DNA of 64,000 bases. Source: Streptomyces hoynatensis. Its GTDB lineage: Bacteria; Actinomycetota; Actinomycetes; Streptomycetales; Streptomycetaceae. The notes beneath the pieces are model-generated. The model did not search any database. It was given only the letters and a program-made list of their open reading frames with translations, and was not told the DNA's origin. How positions within the stretch are numbered: the stretch's first letter is position 1; every line of letters starts with the position of its first letter. The stretch covers positions 1-64,000 of the forward strand of contig NZ_RBAL01000020.1 in the NCBI RefSeq assembly GCF_003626535.1, read 5' to 3'. This document shows, piece by piece, positions 1-7,327 of this stretch. The position numbers were made by a program, and so were the translations under genes.

Positions 1-1
1 T

Positions 2-109
2 GTCCAAGCCGTGCTCGCGCTCGCCCGCCGACGGGTCAACGTCCTGTGGGCCCTCCTGCGTGACGGACGGTGCTACGAGCCCATACCGCCCGTCACGGCC
101 GCCGCTTGA
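2..109 (+). CDS. IS110-family transposase, C-terminal end (partial)
   Basis: This is the last 35 codons of a reading frame entering from the left edge and ending at TGA 107-109. The peptide contains ALARRRVNVLWALLRDG, the C-terminal signature of IS110/IS116/IS902 transposases in actinomycetes. These DEDD-type recombinases move an element without terminal inverted repeats, and in characterised members are guided by a bridge RNA from the element's non-coding end. The catalytic domains are off-window, so whether the copy is intact cannot be judged. It points rightward into the remnant of another gene read on the opposite strand, which fits insertion into that gene. Confidence 0.75.
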   Translation, partial: VQAVLALARRRVNVLWALLRDGRCYEPIPPVTAAA

Positions 110-323
110 CATCTCCATTAGGAATCGCTCTGAGGCGCGCCTGCCACTCGACATCCTCGGGCGTACCGGCGGGGGGATGCACGTGCACATCACCGTTCAC
201 GTACGTGTCGCCGAATCGGACATCTCCGTGGACAGCGCCGAACTGGCCGACCGGCCCGACGACGCTCCCACTCAACTCGTTCCGAACGGCCTGTTCGCTG
301 CTTCCCTCGCGGTCAACCCCCAC
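110..323 (-). pseudogene. N-terminal remnant of an interrupted gene (GSVxGPV...VHGDVxF leader)
   Basis: Read leftward from GTG 323 the frame encodes about 70 residues including RNELSGSVVGPVGQFGAVHG and GDVHVHPPAG, then runs straight into the IS110 end. Gly/Val-rich leaders of this form (N-G-S-V-x-G-x-V-x-Q-x-x-x-V-H-G-x-V-x-F) are, from general knowledge of actinobacterial proteomes, common at the start of large NTPase/TPR/STAND-type proteins of suspected conflict or signalling function. Only the leader survives, so the original product is unknown. The start is uncertain because no strong ribosome binding site precedes GTG 323, and the left boundary is approximate. The natural reading is disruption by the transposon to its left. 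Confidence 0.45.
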
Positions 324-521
324 ACGGCTCAAGGTAGCGCCCACCCCCTGCCCCTGGCACCCCCTCCTCACATACAGCGCCTCAGCAACGATGGCGTCCG
401 TCTCGGTTTCCGTCTCATTCGCTCGTGTACGCGCACGTTCATTGGCGGTTGGGAGGCTCAGTGACCAGGGTTTTGGCCATCGACGAACCCCCTCGAACGG
501 CTCGCCGGAGGGTCGAAAAGA

Positions 522-577
522 CCTCGAAAGCGAGTGTGGGGGCAACTCCACCGAGGGTTCACATCCCTCCGCTACCG
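522..577 (+). other. 3' half of tRNA-Ser(CGA): probable att site
   Basis: The sequence reproduces the anticodon loop (CTCGAAA), the 3' anticodon stem (GCGAG), the long variable arm (GTGTGGGGGCAACTCCAC), the T-arm (GAGGG TTCACAT CCCTC) and the 3' acceptor strand CGCTACC with discriminator G of a serine tRNA. No 5' half is present: there is no GGTAGCG acceptor strand, and the 5' anticodon stem does not pair (AAGAC instead of CTCGC). A displaced 3' half followed directly by the tRNA-type terminator is the footprint left when an element integrates at a tRNA 3' end. The intact tRNA would lie to the left, outside the window. Confidence 0.65.
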
Positions 578-591
578 CGTGAGCAGGACAG

Positions 592-627
592 GCAAGAGGG
601 CGGGTCCCACGGGACCCGCCCTCTTGC
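592..627 (+). terminator. Strong hairpin terminator after the tRNA-Ser fragment
   Basis: GCAAGAGGGCGGGTCCC (592-608) pairs perfectly with GGGACCCGCCCTCTTGC (611-627). A 17-bp stem with a very short loop, 15 bases after the tRNA 3' end, is typical of a tRNA terminator and suggests this was the terminator of the native tRNA-Ser before integration. It could also stop leftward transcription. Confidence 0.8.
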
Positions 628-714
628 CGTGTGGGCGCTGCGGCCGCCGCGGGCGGGCCCGTTCGCGCCGGACGTGGGCCGCCACGGCAACGGGGCGTGG
701 GCCGCCACGGCCCC

Positions 715-785
715 GGGCGCGGGGCGGCGCGGGCGCGGGGCGGCGCGGGCGCGGGGCGGCGCGGGCGCGGGGCGGCGCGGGCGCG
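715..785. repeat. GC-only tandem repeat beyond the response-regulator stop
   Basis: About four copies of an 18-base unit (GGGCGCGGGGCGGCGCGG and its register variants) run up to the stop codon of the response regulator read from the right. The array is nearly pure G/C and non-coding. It probably arose by slippage, and copy number may vary between strains. Confidence 0.7.
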
Positions 786-786
786 T

Positions 787-1473
787 TCAGGGCTCGAACT
801 TGTAGCCGAGGCCGCGGAGGGTCACCAGGTAGCGGGGGGAGCTGGGGTCGGGCTCGATCTTCTCGCGCAGGCGCTTCACGTGGACGTCGAGGGTCTTGGT
901 GTCCCCCACGTAGTCGGCGCCCCAGACGCGGTCGATCAGCTGGTCGCGGGTGAGCACGCGGCCCGCGTTGCGCATCAGGAGGGCGAGGAGGTCGAACTCG
1001 CGCAGGGGCAGCTCCACTCTGCGGCCCTGGACGGCGACCACGTGGCGCTCGATGTCCACGCGGACCGGGCCCGCCTCCAGGGTGGCCGCGTCCTCCTCCG
1101 CGCCCGCCCACTCGGCGCGGCGGCGCAGGACCGCCCTGATGCGCGCGATCAGCTCACGCGAGAAGAAGGGCTTGGTGACGTAGTCGTCGGCCCCGACCTC
1201 CAGGCCGACCACCTTGTCCACCTCGGTGTCCTTGGCGCTGACCACGATGATCGCCACGGGGGAGGAGGCGCGCAGCCTGCGGCAGACCTCGATCCCGGTG
1301 AGGTCGGGCAGCATGAGGTCGAGCAGGACCAGGTCCGCGCCGTTGCGCTCGAACTCGCGCAGGCCGTCCAGGCCCGTGGCCGCCGTGGCGACCTCGAAGC
1401 CCTCCTTGCGGAGCAGGTAGGCCAGCGCGTCGCTGAAGTGCTCCTCGTCGTCCACGACGAGGAGCCGGCTCAC
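787..1473 (-). CDS. PhoP-like OmpR-family response regulator (orphan)
   Basis: 228 aa. The receiver domain (residues 1-115) has acidic residues D8, D9 and E10, phospho-acceptor D52 in LVLLDLMLP, a Ser in place of the usual switch Thr (IIVVSAKD) and Lys in VTKPF. The C-terminal winged helix (about 130-228) ends in LRGLGYKFEP and contains DRVWGADYVGDTKTLDVHVK, closely resembling Streptomyces PhoP, the phosphate-limitation regulator. GTG 1473 has GGAG eight bases upstream. No sensor kinase lies beside it, whereas phoP is normally paired with phoR. It is therefore either a PhoP paralogue or a relocated phoP; the diverged receiver favours a paralogue, which is inference. Confidence 0.8.
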   Translation of the reverse strand: MSRLLVVDDEEHFSDALAYLLRKEGFEVATAATGLDGLREFERNGADLVLLDLMLPDLTGIEVCRRLRASSPVAIIVVSAKDTEVDKVVGLEVGADDYVTKPFFSRELIARIRAVLRRRAEWAGAEEDAATLEAGPVRVDIERHVVAVQGRRVELPLREFDLLALLMRNAGRVLTRDQLIDRVWGADYVGDTKTLDVHVKRLREKIEPDPSSPRYLVTLRGLGYKFEP

Positions 1474-1891
1474 GAGCGGACTCCCTGATCTCCGCGCGGC
1501 TCTCCTCGCACTGCCCGACACTCCTTCGCCTCGGCGGTCACCGGCACCCTGCACAGTTCTTAGATGTCCGGTGGGGAGGCAGGTGTTGCAGCTGAGGCGG
1601 CAGGCTCCCCCAACCGGGTGAAAGGCGCTGCCACGGTCGTGGGTGCGGCCGTGCACCGGGCTGACGCCGGGCGGGGCCGCGTGGGGGACCTCGCCCGGCC
1701 GGGGTGCCGGGGCCCGCTCGTGGGTGGGCCGGGGGGACGCCGGGGCGGCGTGCCGTGGCGGCGCCCGCCTCGGCTTCGGCGTGGGCCGGGGTGGCGCCTG
1801 CGGGGGCGCTCGCGGGGGCGTGCGTGGTTCAATGACGGCGCGCGGAACCCCTGGCAGGGGAAAGAGCGCGCGGAGCGCGAGGAGGCGGAGC
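1474..1891. other. Intergenic region between divergent genes
   Basis: 418 bases separate the leftward response regulator from a rightward small membrane protein. No convincing third ORF, RNA gene or hairpin was found. It must hold the promoters of both neighbours. Confidence 0.5.
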
Positions 1892-2062
1892 ATGACGGTG
1901 GCGCGGGCGAGGAGGCTGGCCCTGTACGTGCTCGCGGTGTGCGTGCTCTACTCGATCATCACCTTTCCCGAGCGCTCGGGGGAGTTCGCCCAGGTGTGCT
2001 TCCGCGGCGTCTCGGAGGCGGCCGAGGGCGTGGGCGACCTGATCGCCGAGCCCCTCGGCTGA
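1892..2062 (+). CDS. Small single-pass membrane protein
   Basis: 56 aa, starting at ATG 1892 seven bases after AGGAGG (1879-1884), a near-ideal ribosome binding site. Residues 7-27 (RRLALYVLAVCVLYSIITFP) form one hydrophobic helix with an Arg-rich N-terminal flank, implying an N-in membrane anchor. The remaining 30 residues are mildly acidic and contain one Cys. No family is recognised. It lies 210 bases upstream of sigF in the same orientation, so a functional link is possible but unproven. Confidence 0.65.
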   Translation: MTVARARRLALYVLAVCVLYSIITFPERSGEFAQVCFRGVSEAAEGVGDLIAEPLG

Positions 2063-2163
2063 GGCCTTCCGGCCGAGCTCCCCGGCCGCGGTGCCCGGCC
2101 GAGCCGGGCAGCGGCAAGTCGGCGGCGGCAGCGTCGGCCGTCGGCGCCCTCGTTAACACGGAG

Positions 2164-2194
2164 TTGACCGGTACTTGCGCACCACGGATATGTC
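2164..2194 (+). promoter_or_regulatory. Possible sigma-70-like promoter upstream of sigF
   Basis: TTGACC (2164-2169) is followed after 19 bases by TATGTC (2189-2194) in a locally AT-richer stretch about 80 bases before the sigF start. The spacing is longer than ideal, and this is pattern matching only. Confidence 0.3.
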
Positions 2195-2272
2195 TTGTGA
2201 TGCTATGACAGATTTTGGCTAGCTTTGGCGCTTAGCCGCGTTTCTTCCAGTGTCGGAGGGGTTGGTCGGCAG

Positions 2273-3055
2273 GTGGCGGTGAGGCAGTCCCGGGGCAGCA
2301 GGGCCCGCGCGCTGACGCACGCCATGTTCGAGGAACTCGGCCGGCTCACGCCGGGCACCCCGGAGCACGCCAGGCTCAGGGGGTCGCTGATCGAGGCCAA
2401 CCTCCCGCTGGTGCACTACGCCGCCGTCCGCTTCCGCAGCCGCAACGAGCCGATGGAGGACATCGTCCAGGTCGGCACCATCGGCCTCATCCACGCCATC
2501 GACCGCTTCGACATGGACCGCGGCGTGCAGTTCACCACGTTCGCGCTGCCCACGATCGTGGGCGAGATCCGGCGGTACTTCCGCGACAGCGTGCGCACCG
2601 TGCACGTGCCGCGGCGGCTGCACGAGCTGTGGGCGCAGGTGTGCGCGGCGGCCGAGGACCTGACGGTGGCGCTGGAGCGGACGCCCACGGCGGCGGAGAT
2701 CGCCGAGCGGCTGCGGGTCCCCGAGGAGGAGGTCCTCGCCAGCGTGGACGCCGGCCGGGCCTACCGGGTGTCCTCGCTGGACGCCGCCAGGGAACACGAG
2801 CAGGGCGCCCCGGGTCCGATCGACCGGCTCGGCTACGAGGACCCCGGGCTGGCCGGGGTGGAGCACCGGGCGCTCGTGCAGCACCTGCTGGTGCAGCTGC
2901 CCGAGCGCGAGCAGCGCATCCTGCTGATGCGCTACTACCGCAACCTGACGCAGTCCCAGATCAGCGCGGAGCTCGGGGTGTCCCAGATGCACGTCTCGCG
3001 GCTGCTGTCGCGGAGCTTCACCCGGCTGCGCTCCGCAAATCCGATCGAGAAGTAA
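2273..3055 (+). CDS. sigF: RNA polymerase sigma factor SigF (SigB/F family)
   Basis: About 260 aa. Region 2 reads NLPLVHYAAVRFRSRNEPME followed by GTIGLIHAIDRFD, region 3 includes VHVPRRLHELW, and the region 4.2 recognition helix is SQISAELGVSQMHVSRLL. This matches Streptomyces SigF, the late sporulation sigma factor needed for spore-wall maturation and pigment, controlled by anti-sigma/anti-anti-sigma proteins. GTG 2273 was chosen because GGAGGGG (2255-2261) precedes it and there is no better ATG; TTG 2225 would add 16 poorly supported residues. It lies directly upstream of sigN in the same orientation, as in S. coelicolor. Confidence 0.85.
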   Translation: MAVRQSRGSRARALTHAMFEELGRLTPGTPEHARLRGSLIEANLPLVHYAAVRFRSRNEPMEDIVQVGTIGLIHAIDRFDMDRGVQFTTFALPTIVGEIRRYFRDSVRTVHVPRRLHELWAQVCAAAEDLTVALERTPTAAEIAERLRVPEEEVLASVDAGRAYRVSSLDAAREHEQGAPGPIDRLGYEDPGLAGVEHRALVQHLLVQLPEREQRILLMRYYRNLTQSQISAELGVSQMHVSRLLSRSFTRLRSANPIEK

Positions 3056-3305
3056 CCCCAAAGAGGGGCCCTCCCCGGGAACTTCCACATCAGCTCTGCC
3101 GTTTTATCGACATGAAGCTACATCGGGTTGATGACACGTGACATTCTGTTGGAACCGCGTTTGCCGGGGCCGCAGGTCCGGTATCCACGAGACGGCGCAC
3201 TTGTGTCTCCGGGAACCCTCGGAGTCACGGGGCTTCGCCTGAGCCTCGCGGAGTCTCACCCGGAAGCGCGCCGCCGCGACCCGTCCACGACCTCAAGGGG
3301 GTGGC

Positions 3306-4178
3306 ATGTCCGTAGAACTGGGCAGCTCCAAGGTGCTCACCACGACCGGCACGCCGCAGGAACCCGCGCAGCACGTACCCTCGTTGCCGCACAATCCGCC
3401 CGCGGAGACCGACAACCTCGACACCCGCACCCTGTCGCGTTCCCTCTTCCAGCGTCTGGCCACCCTCGAAGCGGACAGCCCGGAGCGGGGCTACGTGCGC
3501 GACACGCTGATCGAGCTCAACCTCCCGCTGGTCCGTTACGCCGCCGCCCGGTTCCGCAGCCGGAACGAGCCGATGGAGGACATCGTTCAGGTCGGCACCA
3601 TCGGCCTGATCAAGGCCATCGACCGCTTCGACTGCGAACGCGGCGTGGAGTTCCCCACGTTCGCCATGCCGACGGTCGTGGGCGAGATCAAGCGCTTCTT
3701 CCGGGACACCTCCTGGTCGGTCCGGGTCCCGCGCCGGCTTCAGGAGCTCAGGCTGGCGCTGACCAAGGCCAGCGACGAGCTGTCCCAGCGCCTCGACCGC
3801 TCCCCGACCGTCACCGAACTCGCCGCGAATCTCGGGGTGTCGGAGGAGGAGGTCGTCGACGGCCTCGCCGTGGGCAACGCCTACACGGCGAGTTCGCTGG
3901 ACTCGCCCTCGCCCGAGGAGGATGGCGGCGAGGGCTCGCTCGCCGACCGCCTGGGGTACGAGGACAGCGCCCTGGAGGGCGTGGAGTACCGCGAGTCCCT
4001 CAAGCCGCTGCTCGCGCGGCTGCCCGCGCGGGAGCGGCGCATCATCATGCTGCGCTTCTTCGGCAACATGACCCAGTCGCAGATCGGCGAGGAGGTCGGC
4101 ATCTCGCAGATGCACGTCTCCCGGCTCCTGACGCGCACGCTCGCGCAGTTGCGCGAGGGCCTGACGGCGGAGGAGTGA
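3306..4178 (+). CDS. sigN: RNA polymerase sigma factor SigN (SigB/F family)
   Basis: 290 aa, starting with MSVELGSSKVLT after a variable 35-residue N-terminus. The core (NLPLVRYAAARFRSRNEPME, TIGLIKAIDRFDCERGVEF, SWSVRVPRRLQELRLALTKA, SQIGEEVGISQMHVSRLL) agrees with what I recall of S. coelicolor SigN (SCO4034). That factor is active in the subapical stem of aerial hyphae and is required for nepA-type genes. The 250-base gap after sigF contains GTTTTATC and GGGTTG (about 3100-3130), vaguely like a SigB-class promoter but with an over-long spacer, so autoregulation is only a guess. A nepA-like gene occurs at 27.7 kb in this window. Confidence 0.85.
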   Translation: MSVELGSSKVLTTTGTPQEPAQHVPSLPHNPPAETDNLDTRTLSRSLFQRLATLEADSPERGYVRDTLIELNLPLVRYAAARFRSRNEPMEDIVQVGTIGLIKAIDRFDCERGVEFPTFAMPTVVGEIKRFFRDTSWSVRVPRRLQELRLALTKASDELSQRLDRSPTVTELAANLGVSEEEVVDGLAVGNAYTASSLDSPSPEEDGGEGSLADRLGYEDSALEGVEYRESLKPLLARLPARERRIIMLRFFGNMTQSQIGEEVGISQMHVSRLLTRTLAQLREGLTAEE

Positions 4179-4182
4179 GGAG

Positions 4183-4219
4183 GTCCGGACCGGCGGGGCA
4201 ACGTCCGCCGGTCCGGGAC
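4183..4219 (+). terminator. Hairpin terminator after sigN
   Basis: GGACCGGCGG (4187-4196) pairs with CCGCCGGTCC (4205-4214), and the flanking GTCC/GGAC extend the stem around a one-base bulge. It begins five bases after the sigN stop. Confidence 0.65.
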
Positions 4220-4373
4220 GAGTTCGGTGCGGCCGTGGCGCCGCGCTCGGGCGTGCCTTCGGGAAGGCCGGGGCATCGGACCTGCCCGGCCGGCCCCGAG
4301 CGCGCCCTCCGGCGATCGCCCCGGGCTTCCGGGCGAACACGCCGGGCCACCGCGCGGGTTGCGGGCGGCCCGA

Positions 4374-4580
4374 TCAGCTGAACGCCAGCCACGCCACCAC
4401 GACGAGCACGGTGATCACCGCCGCGATGCCCAGGATCACGCCGATCCTCGGCCCGGTCGACGGCGCTGCGGCGGGCTGCCTCGCGGCCGTGTCCTCGTTG
4501 ACGAAGGCGCGGAACATCTGGGTGCTTCCGGCCGGGTCGGGTTCCTGGGGACCCTGCGGGCCATGCGCATTGTGAGCCAT
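4374..4580 (-). CDS. Small C-tail-anchored membrane protein
   Basis: 68 aa from ATG 4580. Residues 1-46 are polar and Pro/Ala-rich (MAHNAHGPQGPQEPDPAGST...). Residues 48-67 are a single strongly hydrophobic helix (VILGIAAVITVLVVVAWLAF) ending one residue from the C-terminus, a tail-anchor topology with a cytoplasmic N-terminus. No enzymatic motif or known family is apparent. The gene is divergent from the GH16 glucanase to its right and convergent with sigN. Confidence 0.6.
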   Translation of the reverse strand: MAHNAHGPQGPQEPDPAGSTQMFRAFVNEDTAARQPAAAPSTGPRIGVILGIAAVITVLVVVAWLAFS

Positions 4581-4729
4581 GCCTGCCGACCCTAGCGAAT
4601 GCCCCCGGCGCGCGGACAGTCCGGCCGTCACTCGGTCGCGTGGCCTTTGCCGGGCGGTTGCCGGTTCCGGAACCGCGGAGGGCCGTGACCGCCCTTGCCG
4701 CCGTCCCACTCCGGCGATATGTCGTGCCC

Positions 4730-6031
4730 ATGACCATCCTGTCCCGTCTTCCGGCGCGGCGCCTGTGCGCCGCCGCGGCCGTACTCGCCTTCGCCGGGAC
4801 GCTGTTGTCCTCCGGCGCCACGGCCGCCCCCGCCCCCACCCCGCGTTCCGCCGAGGCCGCCGCCACCCGCGGCGCGGCCGAACAGGCCGCCGCGGCCGTC
4901 CCCTTGGCCGTCACCTTCGAGGACACCTTCGACGGCCCTGCGGGCTCGGCGGTGAACTCCTCCCGCTGGCAACAAGAGACCGGCGACAACGTCAACAACC
5001 ACGAGCGCCAGTACTACACGCCGGGCAACGCCAACGCGGCCCTCGACGGCCAGGGCCACCTGGTGATCACCGCACGCCGCGAGAACCCGGGCAACTACGC
5101 CTGCTGGTACGGCACCTGCCAGTACACCTCGGCCCGGATGAACACCGCGGGGCGCTTCACCGCCCAGTACGGGCACGTCGAGGCCAGGATGCGGGTGCCG
5201 CGGGGCCAGGGCATGTGGCCGGCCTTCTGGATGCTGGGCAACGACCTCGGCAGCGTGGGCTGGCCCGCCAGCGGCGAGATCGACGTCATGGAGAACATCG
5301 GCTCCGAGCCGGGCACCGTCCACGGCACGCTGCACGGCCCCGGCTACTCGGGCGGCGAGTCCATCGGAGCCGGTTACACCCTGCCGAACGGGCAGGCGTT
5401 CGCCGACGCGTTCCACACCTTCGCCGTGGACTGGGCGCCCGACTCGATCAGCTGGTCGGTGGACGGGCAGGTCTACGAGACCCGCACCCCCGCCGATCTG
5501 GGCGGCGACCCCTGGGTGTTCAACAAGCCCTTCTTCCTCATCCTGAACCTCGCGGTCGGCGGCTACTGGCCGGGCGACCCCGACGGCGGCACCGCCTTCC
5601 CGCAGCAACTCGTCGTCGACCACGTCCGCGTCAGCACGGCGGGCGGCACCCGCACCGGACCCATCACCGGCCTCGGCGGCAAGTGCGTGGACGTGGCGGG
5701 CGCGAACTCCGCGAACGGCACGCCCGTGCAGCTCTACGACTGCAACGGCACGGCCGCCCAGCAGTGGACCGTCGGCGCGGACGGCACGCTGCGCGCGCTC
5801 GGCAAGTGCCTCGACGTCGTCGACGGGGGCACGGCCGACGGCACCAGGGTCCAGCTGTGGGACTGCACCGGCGGCCCCAACCAGCAGTGGGCCCTCCCCG
5901 CGGCGCGGGACATCGTGAACCCACAGGCGAACAAGTGCCTCGACGTGACGGACAACAGCACGGCCAACGGCACCCCGCTGCAGCTGTGGACCTGCGCGGG
6001 CACCGCCAACCAGAAGTGGACCACGCCCTGA
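4730..6031 (+). CDS. Secreted GH16 beta-1,3-glucanase with ricin-type lectin domain
   Basis: 433 aa. A signal peptide (PARRLCAAAAVLAFAGTLLS..., cleavage near residue 33) is followed by a GH16 catalytic domain (about 65-305) with the active-site signature EIDVME at residues 183-188, whose two Glu residues act as nucleophile and acid/base. Residues 310-433 form a ricin B-type (CBM13) carbohydrate-binding domain with three repeats of the C-L-D-V...Q-L-W-D-C...QQW type. The likely substrate is laminarin or another beta-1,3-glucan outside the cell, for example fungal walls. ATG 4730 was chosen to place the signal peptide at the N-terminus; GTG 4724 is an alternative. Confidence 0.9.
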   Translation: MTILSRLPARRLCAAAAVLAFAGTLLSSGATAAPAPTPRSAEAAATRGAAEQAAAAVPLAVTFEDTFDGPAGSAVNSSRWQQETGDNVNNHERQYYTPGNANAALDGQGHLVITARRENPGNYACWYGTCQYTSARMNTAGRFTAQYGHVEARMRVPRGQGMWPAFWMLGNDLGSVGWPASGEIDVMENIGSEPGTVHGTLHGPGYSGGESIGAGYTLPNGQAFADAFHTFAVDWAPDSISWSVDGQVYETRTPADLGGDPWVFNKPFFLILNLAVGGYWPGDPDGGTAFPQQLVVDHVRVSTAGGTRTGPITGLGGKCVDVAGANSANGTPVQLYDCNGTAAQQWTVGADGTLRALGKCLDVVDGGTADGTRVQLWDCTGGPNQQWALPAARDIVNPQANKCLDVTDNSTANGTPLQLWTCAGTANQKWTTP

Positions 6032-6044
6032 GACTCCCCCGGCC

Positions 6045-6074
6045 CCCGGCGCGCGGCCACGACCGCGCGCCGGG
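6045..6074. terminator. Bidirectional terminator between convergent genes
   Basis: CCCGGCGCGCGG (6045-6056) pairs perfectly with CCGCGCGCCGGG (6063-6074) around a six-base loop. It sits 14 bases after the glucanase stop and 19 bases before the stop of the convergent anti-sigma gene. Confidence 0.75.
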
Positions 6075-6092
6075 CTTGCGCCCGGCGCCGGC

Positions 6093-6818
6093 TCAGTAGA
6101 CCGGCGCCTGGGCGCCCGCCGCGGAGGCGGCGTCCCCGCCCGGCGTCACCTGGAGCCGCAGCACCTGCACCCCGTCCAGGGTCCGCACCTCCAGCGTCCT
6201 GATGTCCGCCCGCCGCAGCGTCGTGCCGAACCGCAGCGTGGCGGTGTCGTCGGGCACCGCGTACCAGCTGGCGAGTTGCCGGGACTCGCCCTCCTCGTCG
6301 AGGGCGACCAGCACGTAGTCGCCGCCGCCGTCCCCCAGGTAGGCGCACTCCATCTGCACCTGGGTTCCCCAGTCGGTGTCGGTCAGGATGACGTTCGCCC
6401 GCGCGGGCGCCCCGCCCACCGGGCTCATCGCCGCGGCCACCGGCGGCTGTCCCTGTTGCCCCCCCGTGCCGCCCAGCAGGCTGGTCAGCACCAGCGCCAG
6501 GCAGGCGGCGAGCGCCACGGCGGTCGCGCAGACGGTGGCGAGCATCCGGCGGCGCCTGGCCCGGCCCACCCGGTCGAGCAGCCCGGCCAGCAGCTCGGGC
6601 GGCGGCTGTTCCGGCTCCACCGAGGCCAGCGCCTCGGGCGAGGCCTGGCTCAGCAGCCCCGGCAGCCCGGCCAGCTCCCCCACGGCCCGCGCGCAGTCCT
6701 CGCAGGAGCGCAGGTGCTCCTCGAAGGCCGCCCGGTCCTGCGGCGACAGTGCGCCGAGCACGTACGCGCCGTCCCACGTCGCAAACGGGTCCGCCCCCGC
6801 GTCCATAGGCCCGTTCAT
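6093..6818 (-). CDS. Zinc-finger anti-sigma factor, membrane-anchored
   Basis: 241 aa. The cytoplasmic N-terminal domain has the ZAS-type signature HLRSCEDC (H-x3-C-x2-C, near residues 35-42). One transmembrane helix (about 98-118, TVCATAVALAACLALVLTSLL) leads to an extracytoplasmic anti-sigma-K/RskA-like C-terminal domain. It should sequester the ECF factor encoded just upstream and release it on an envelope signal. Its ATG overlaps the sigma gene's stop (ATGA, 6815-6818), indicating translational coupling and stoichiometric production. RskA-type assignment rests on layout, not on a search. Confidence 0.85.
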   Translation of the reverse strand: MNGPMDAGADPFATWDGAYVLGALSPQDRAAFEEHLRSCEDCARAVGELAGLPGLLSQASPEALASVEPEQPPPELLAGLLDRVGRARRRRMLATVCATAVALAACLALVLTSLLGGTGGQQGQPPVAAAMSPVGGAPARANVILTDTDWGTQVQMECAYLGDGGGDYVLVALDEEGESRQLASWYAVPDDTATLRFGTTLRRADIRTLEVRTLDGVQVLRLQVTPGGDAASAAGAQAPVY

Positions 6819-7327
6819 CGGGTCACGCCTTTCTCTTCAAGCACCAGGCGCAGCGCACGGAGTGCGTAGTGCGTCCTGGACTTGACCGTTCCCTCCGCCA
6901 CCCCCAGGCGGCCGGCGGCCTCGGCCACCGAGAGTCCCTGGAAGTAGCAGAGCATGAGCACCTCACGGTGCCGGGCCGAAAGCTCGGCGAGCGCCTCGGC
7001 CACCAGCCAGCCCTGCACGGCCCGGTCGGTCTCGTCCGGCACCGGCAGGTCCGGCAGCTCGTCGGTGGTGATCTCGGCGCGCGAGGCGGCCGAACGCCAG
7101 CCGTCGATCACGATGCGCCTGGCCACGGTGAAGAGCCAGGCGCGCGCCGAGCGCGCGGACTGGTCGAGCACCGCCGGATTGCGCCAGGCGCGCAGCAGCG
7201 TCTCCTGGGCGACGTCCTCCGCCCTGGCCCGGTCGCCGTTCGTGAGATGCAGCGCGAAAGACCACAGCGCGGCCGCATGCTCGTCGTGCAGGGCACGCAT
7301 GAGCTGGTCTTCCGCCGCCTCGCTCAT
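6815..7327 (-). CDS. ECF sigma factor (partner of zinc-finger anti-sigma)
   Basis: 170 aa. Region 2 (LHDEHAAALWSFALHLTNGD, AEDVAQETLLRAWRNP) and region 4 (LSARHREVLMLCYFQGLSVA, AEGTVKSRTHYALRALR) are complete, and region 3 is absent, as expected for the ECF group. ATG 7327 overlaps the upstream membrane-protein stop (ATGA), and the downstream anti-sigma ATG overlaps this gene's stop, so three proteins are made from one translationally coupled operon. Its regulon is unknown. The divergent Rieske lipoprotein gene is an obvious candidate target. Confidence 0.9.
   Translation of the reverse strand: MSEAAEDQLMRALHDEHAAALWSFALHLTNGDRARAEDVAQETLLRAWRNPAVLDQSARSARAWLFTVARRIVIDGWRSAASRAEITTDELPDLPVPDETDRAVQGWLVAEALAELSARHREVLMLCYFQGLSVAEAAGRLGVAEGTVKSRTHYALRALRLVLEEKGVTR

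Noticed and set aside
93..551. A 152-codon minus-strand frame covering the left edge as one intact gene
   Set aside because: Its first half lies over the tRNA-Ser fragment and has no coding character. Only the part from about 323 leftward looks protein-like, and that part is cut by the IS110 end.
430..577. Complete tRNA-Ser at the left edge
   Set aside because: No 5' acceptor strand complementary to CGCTACC exists upstream, and the 5' side of the anticodon stem does not pair.
3100..3131. SigB/SigN-type promoter GTTT...GGGTTG upstream of sigN
   Set aside because: The spacer is about 20 bases rather than 14-16 and the -10 deviates from GGGTAC/T, so it was not listed as a promoter.
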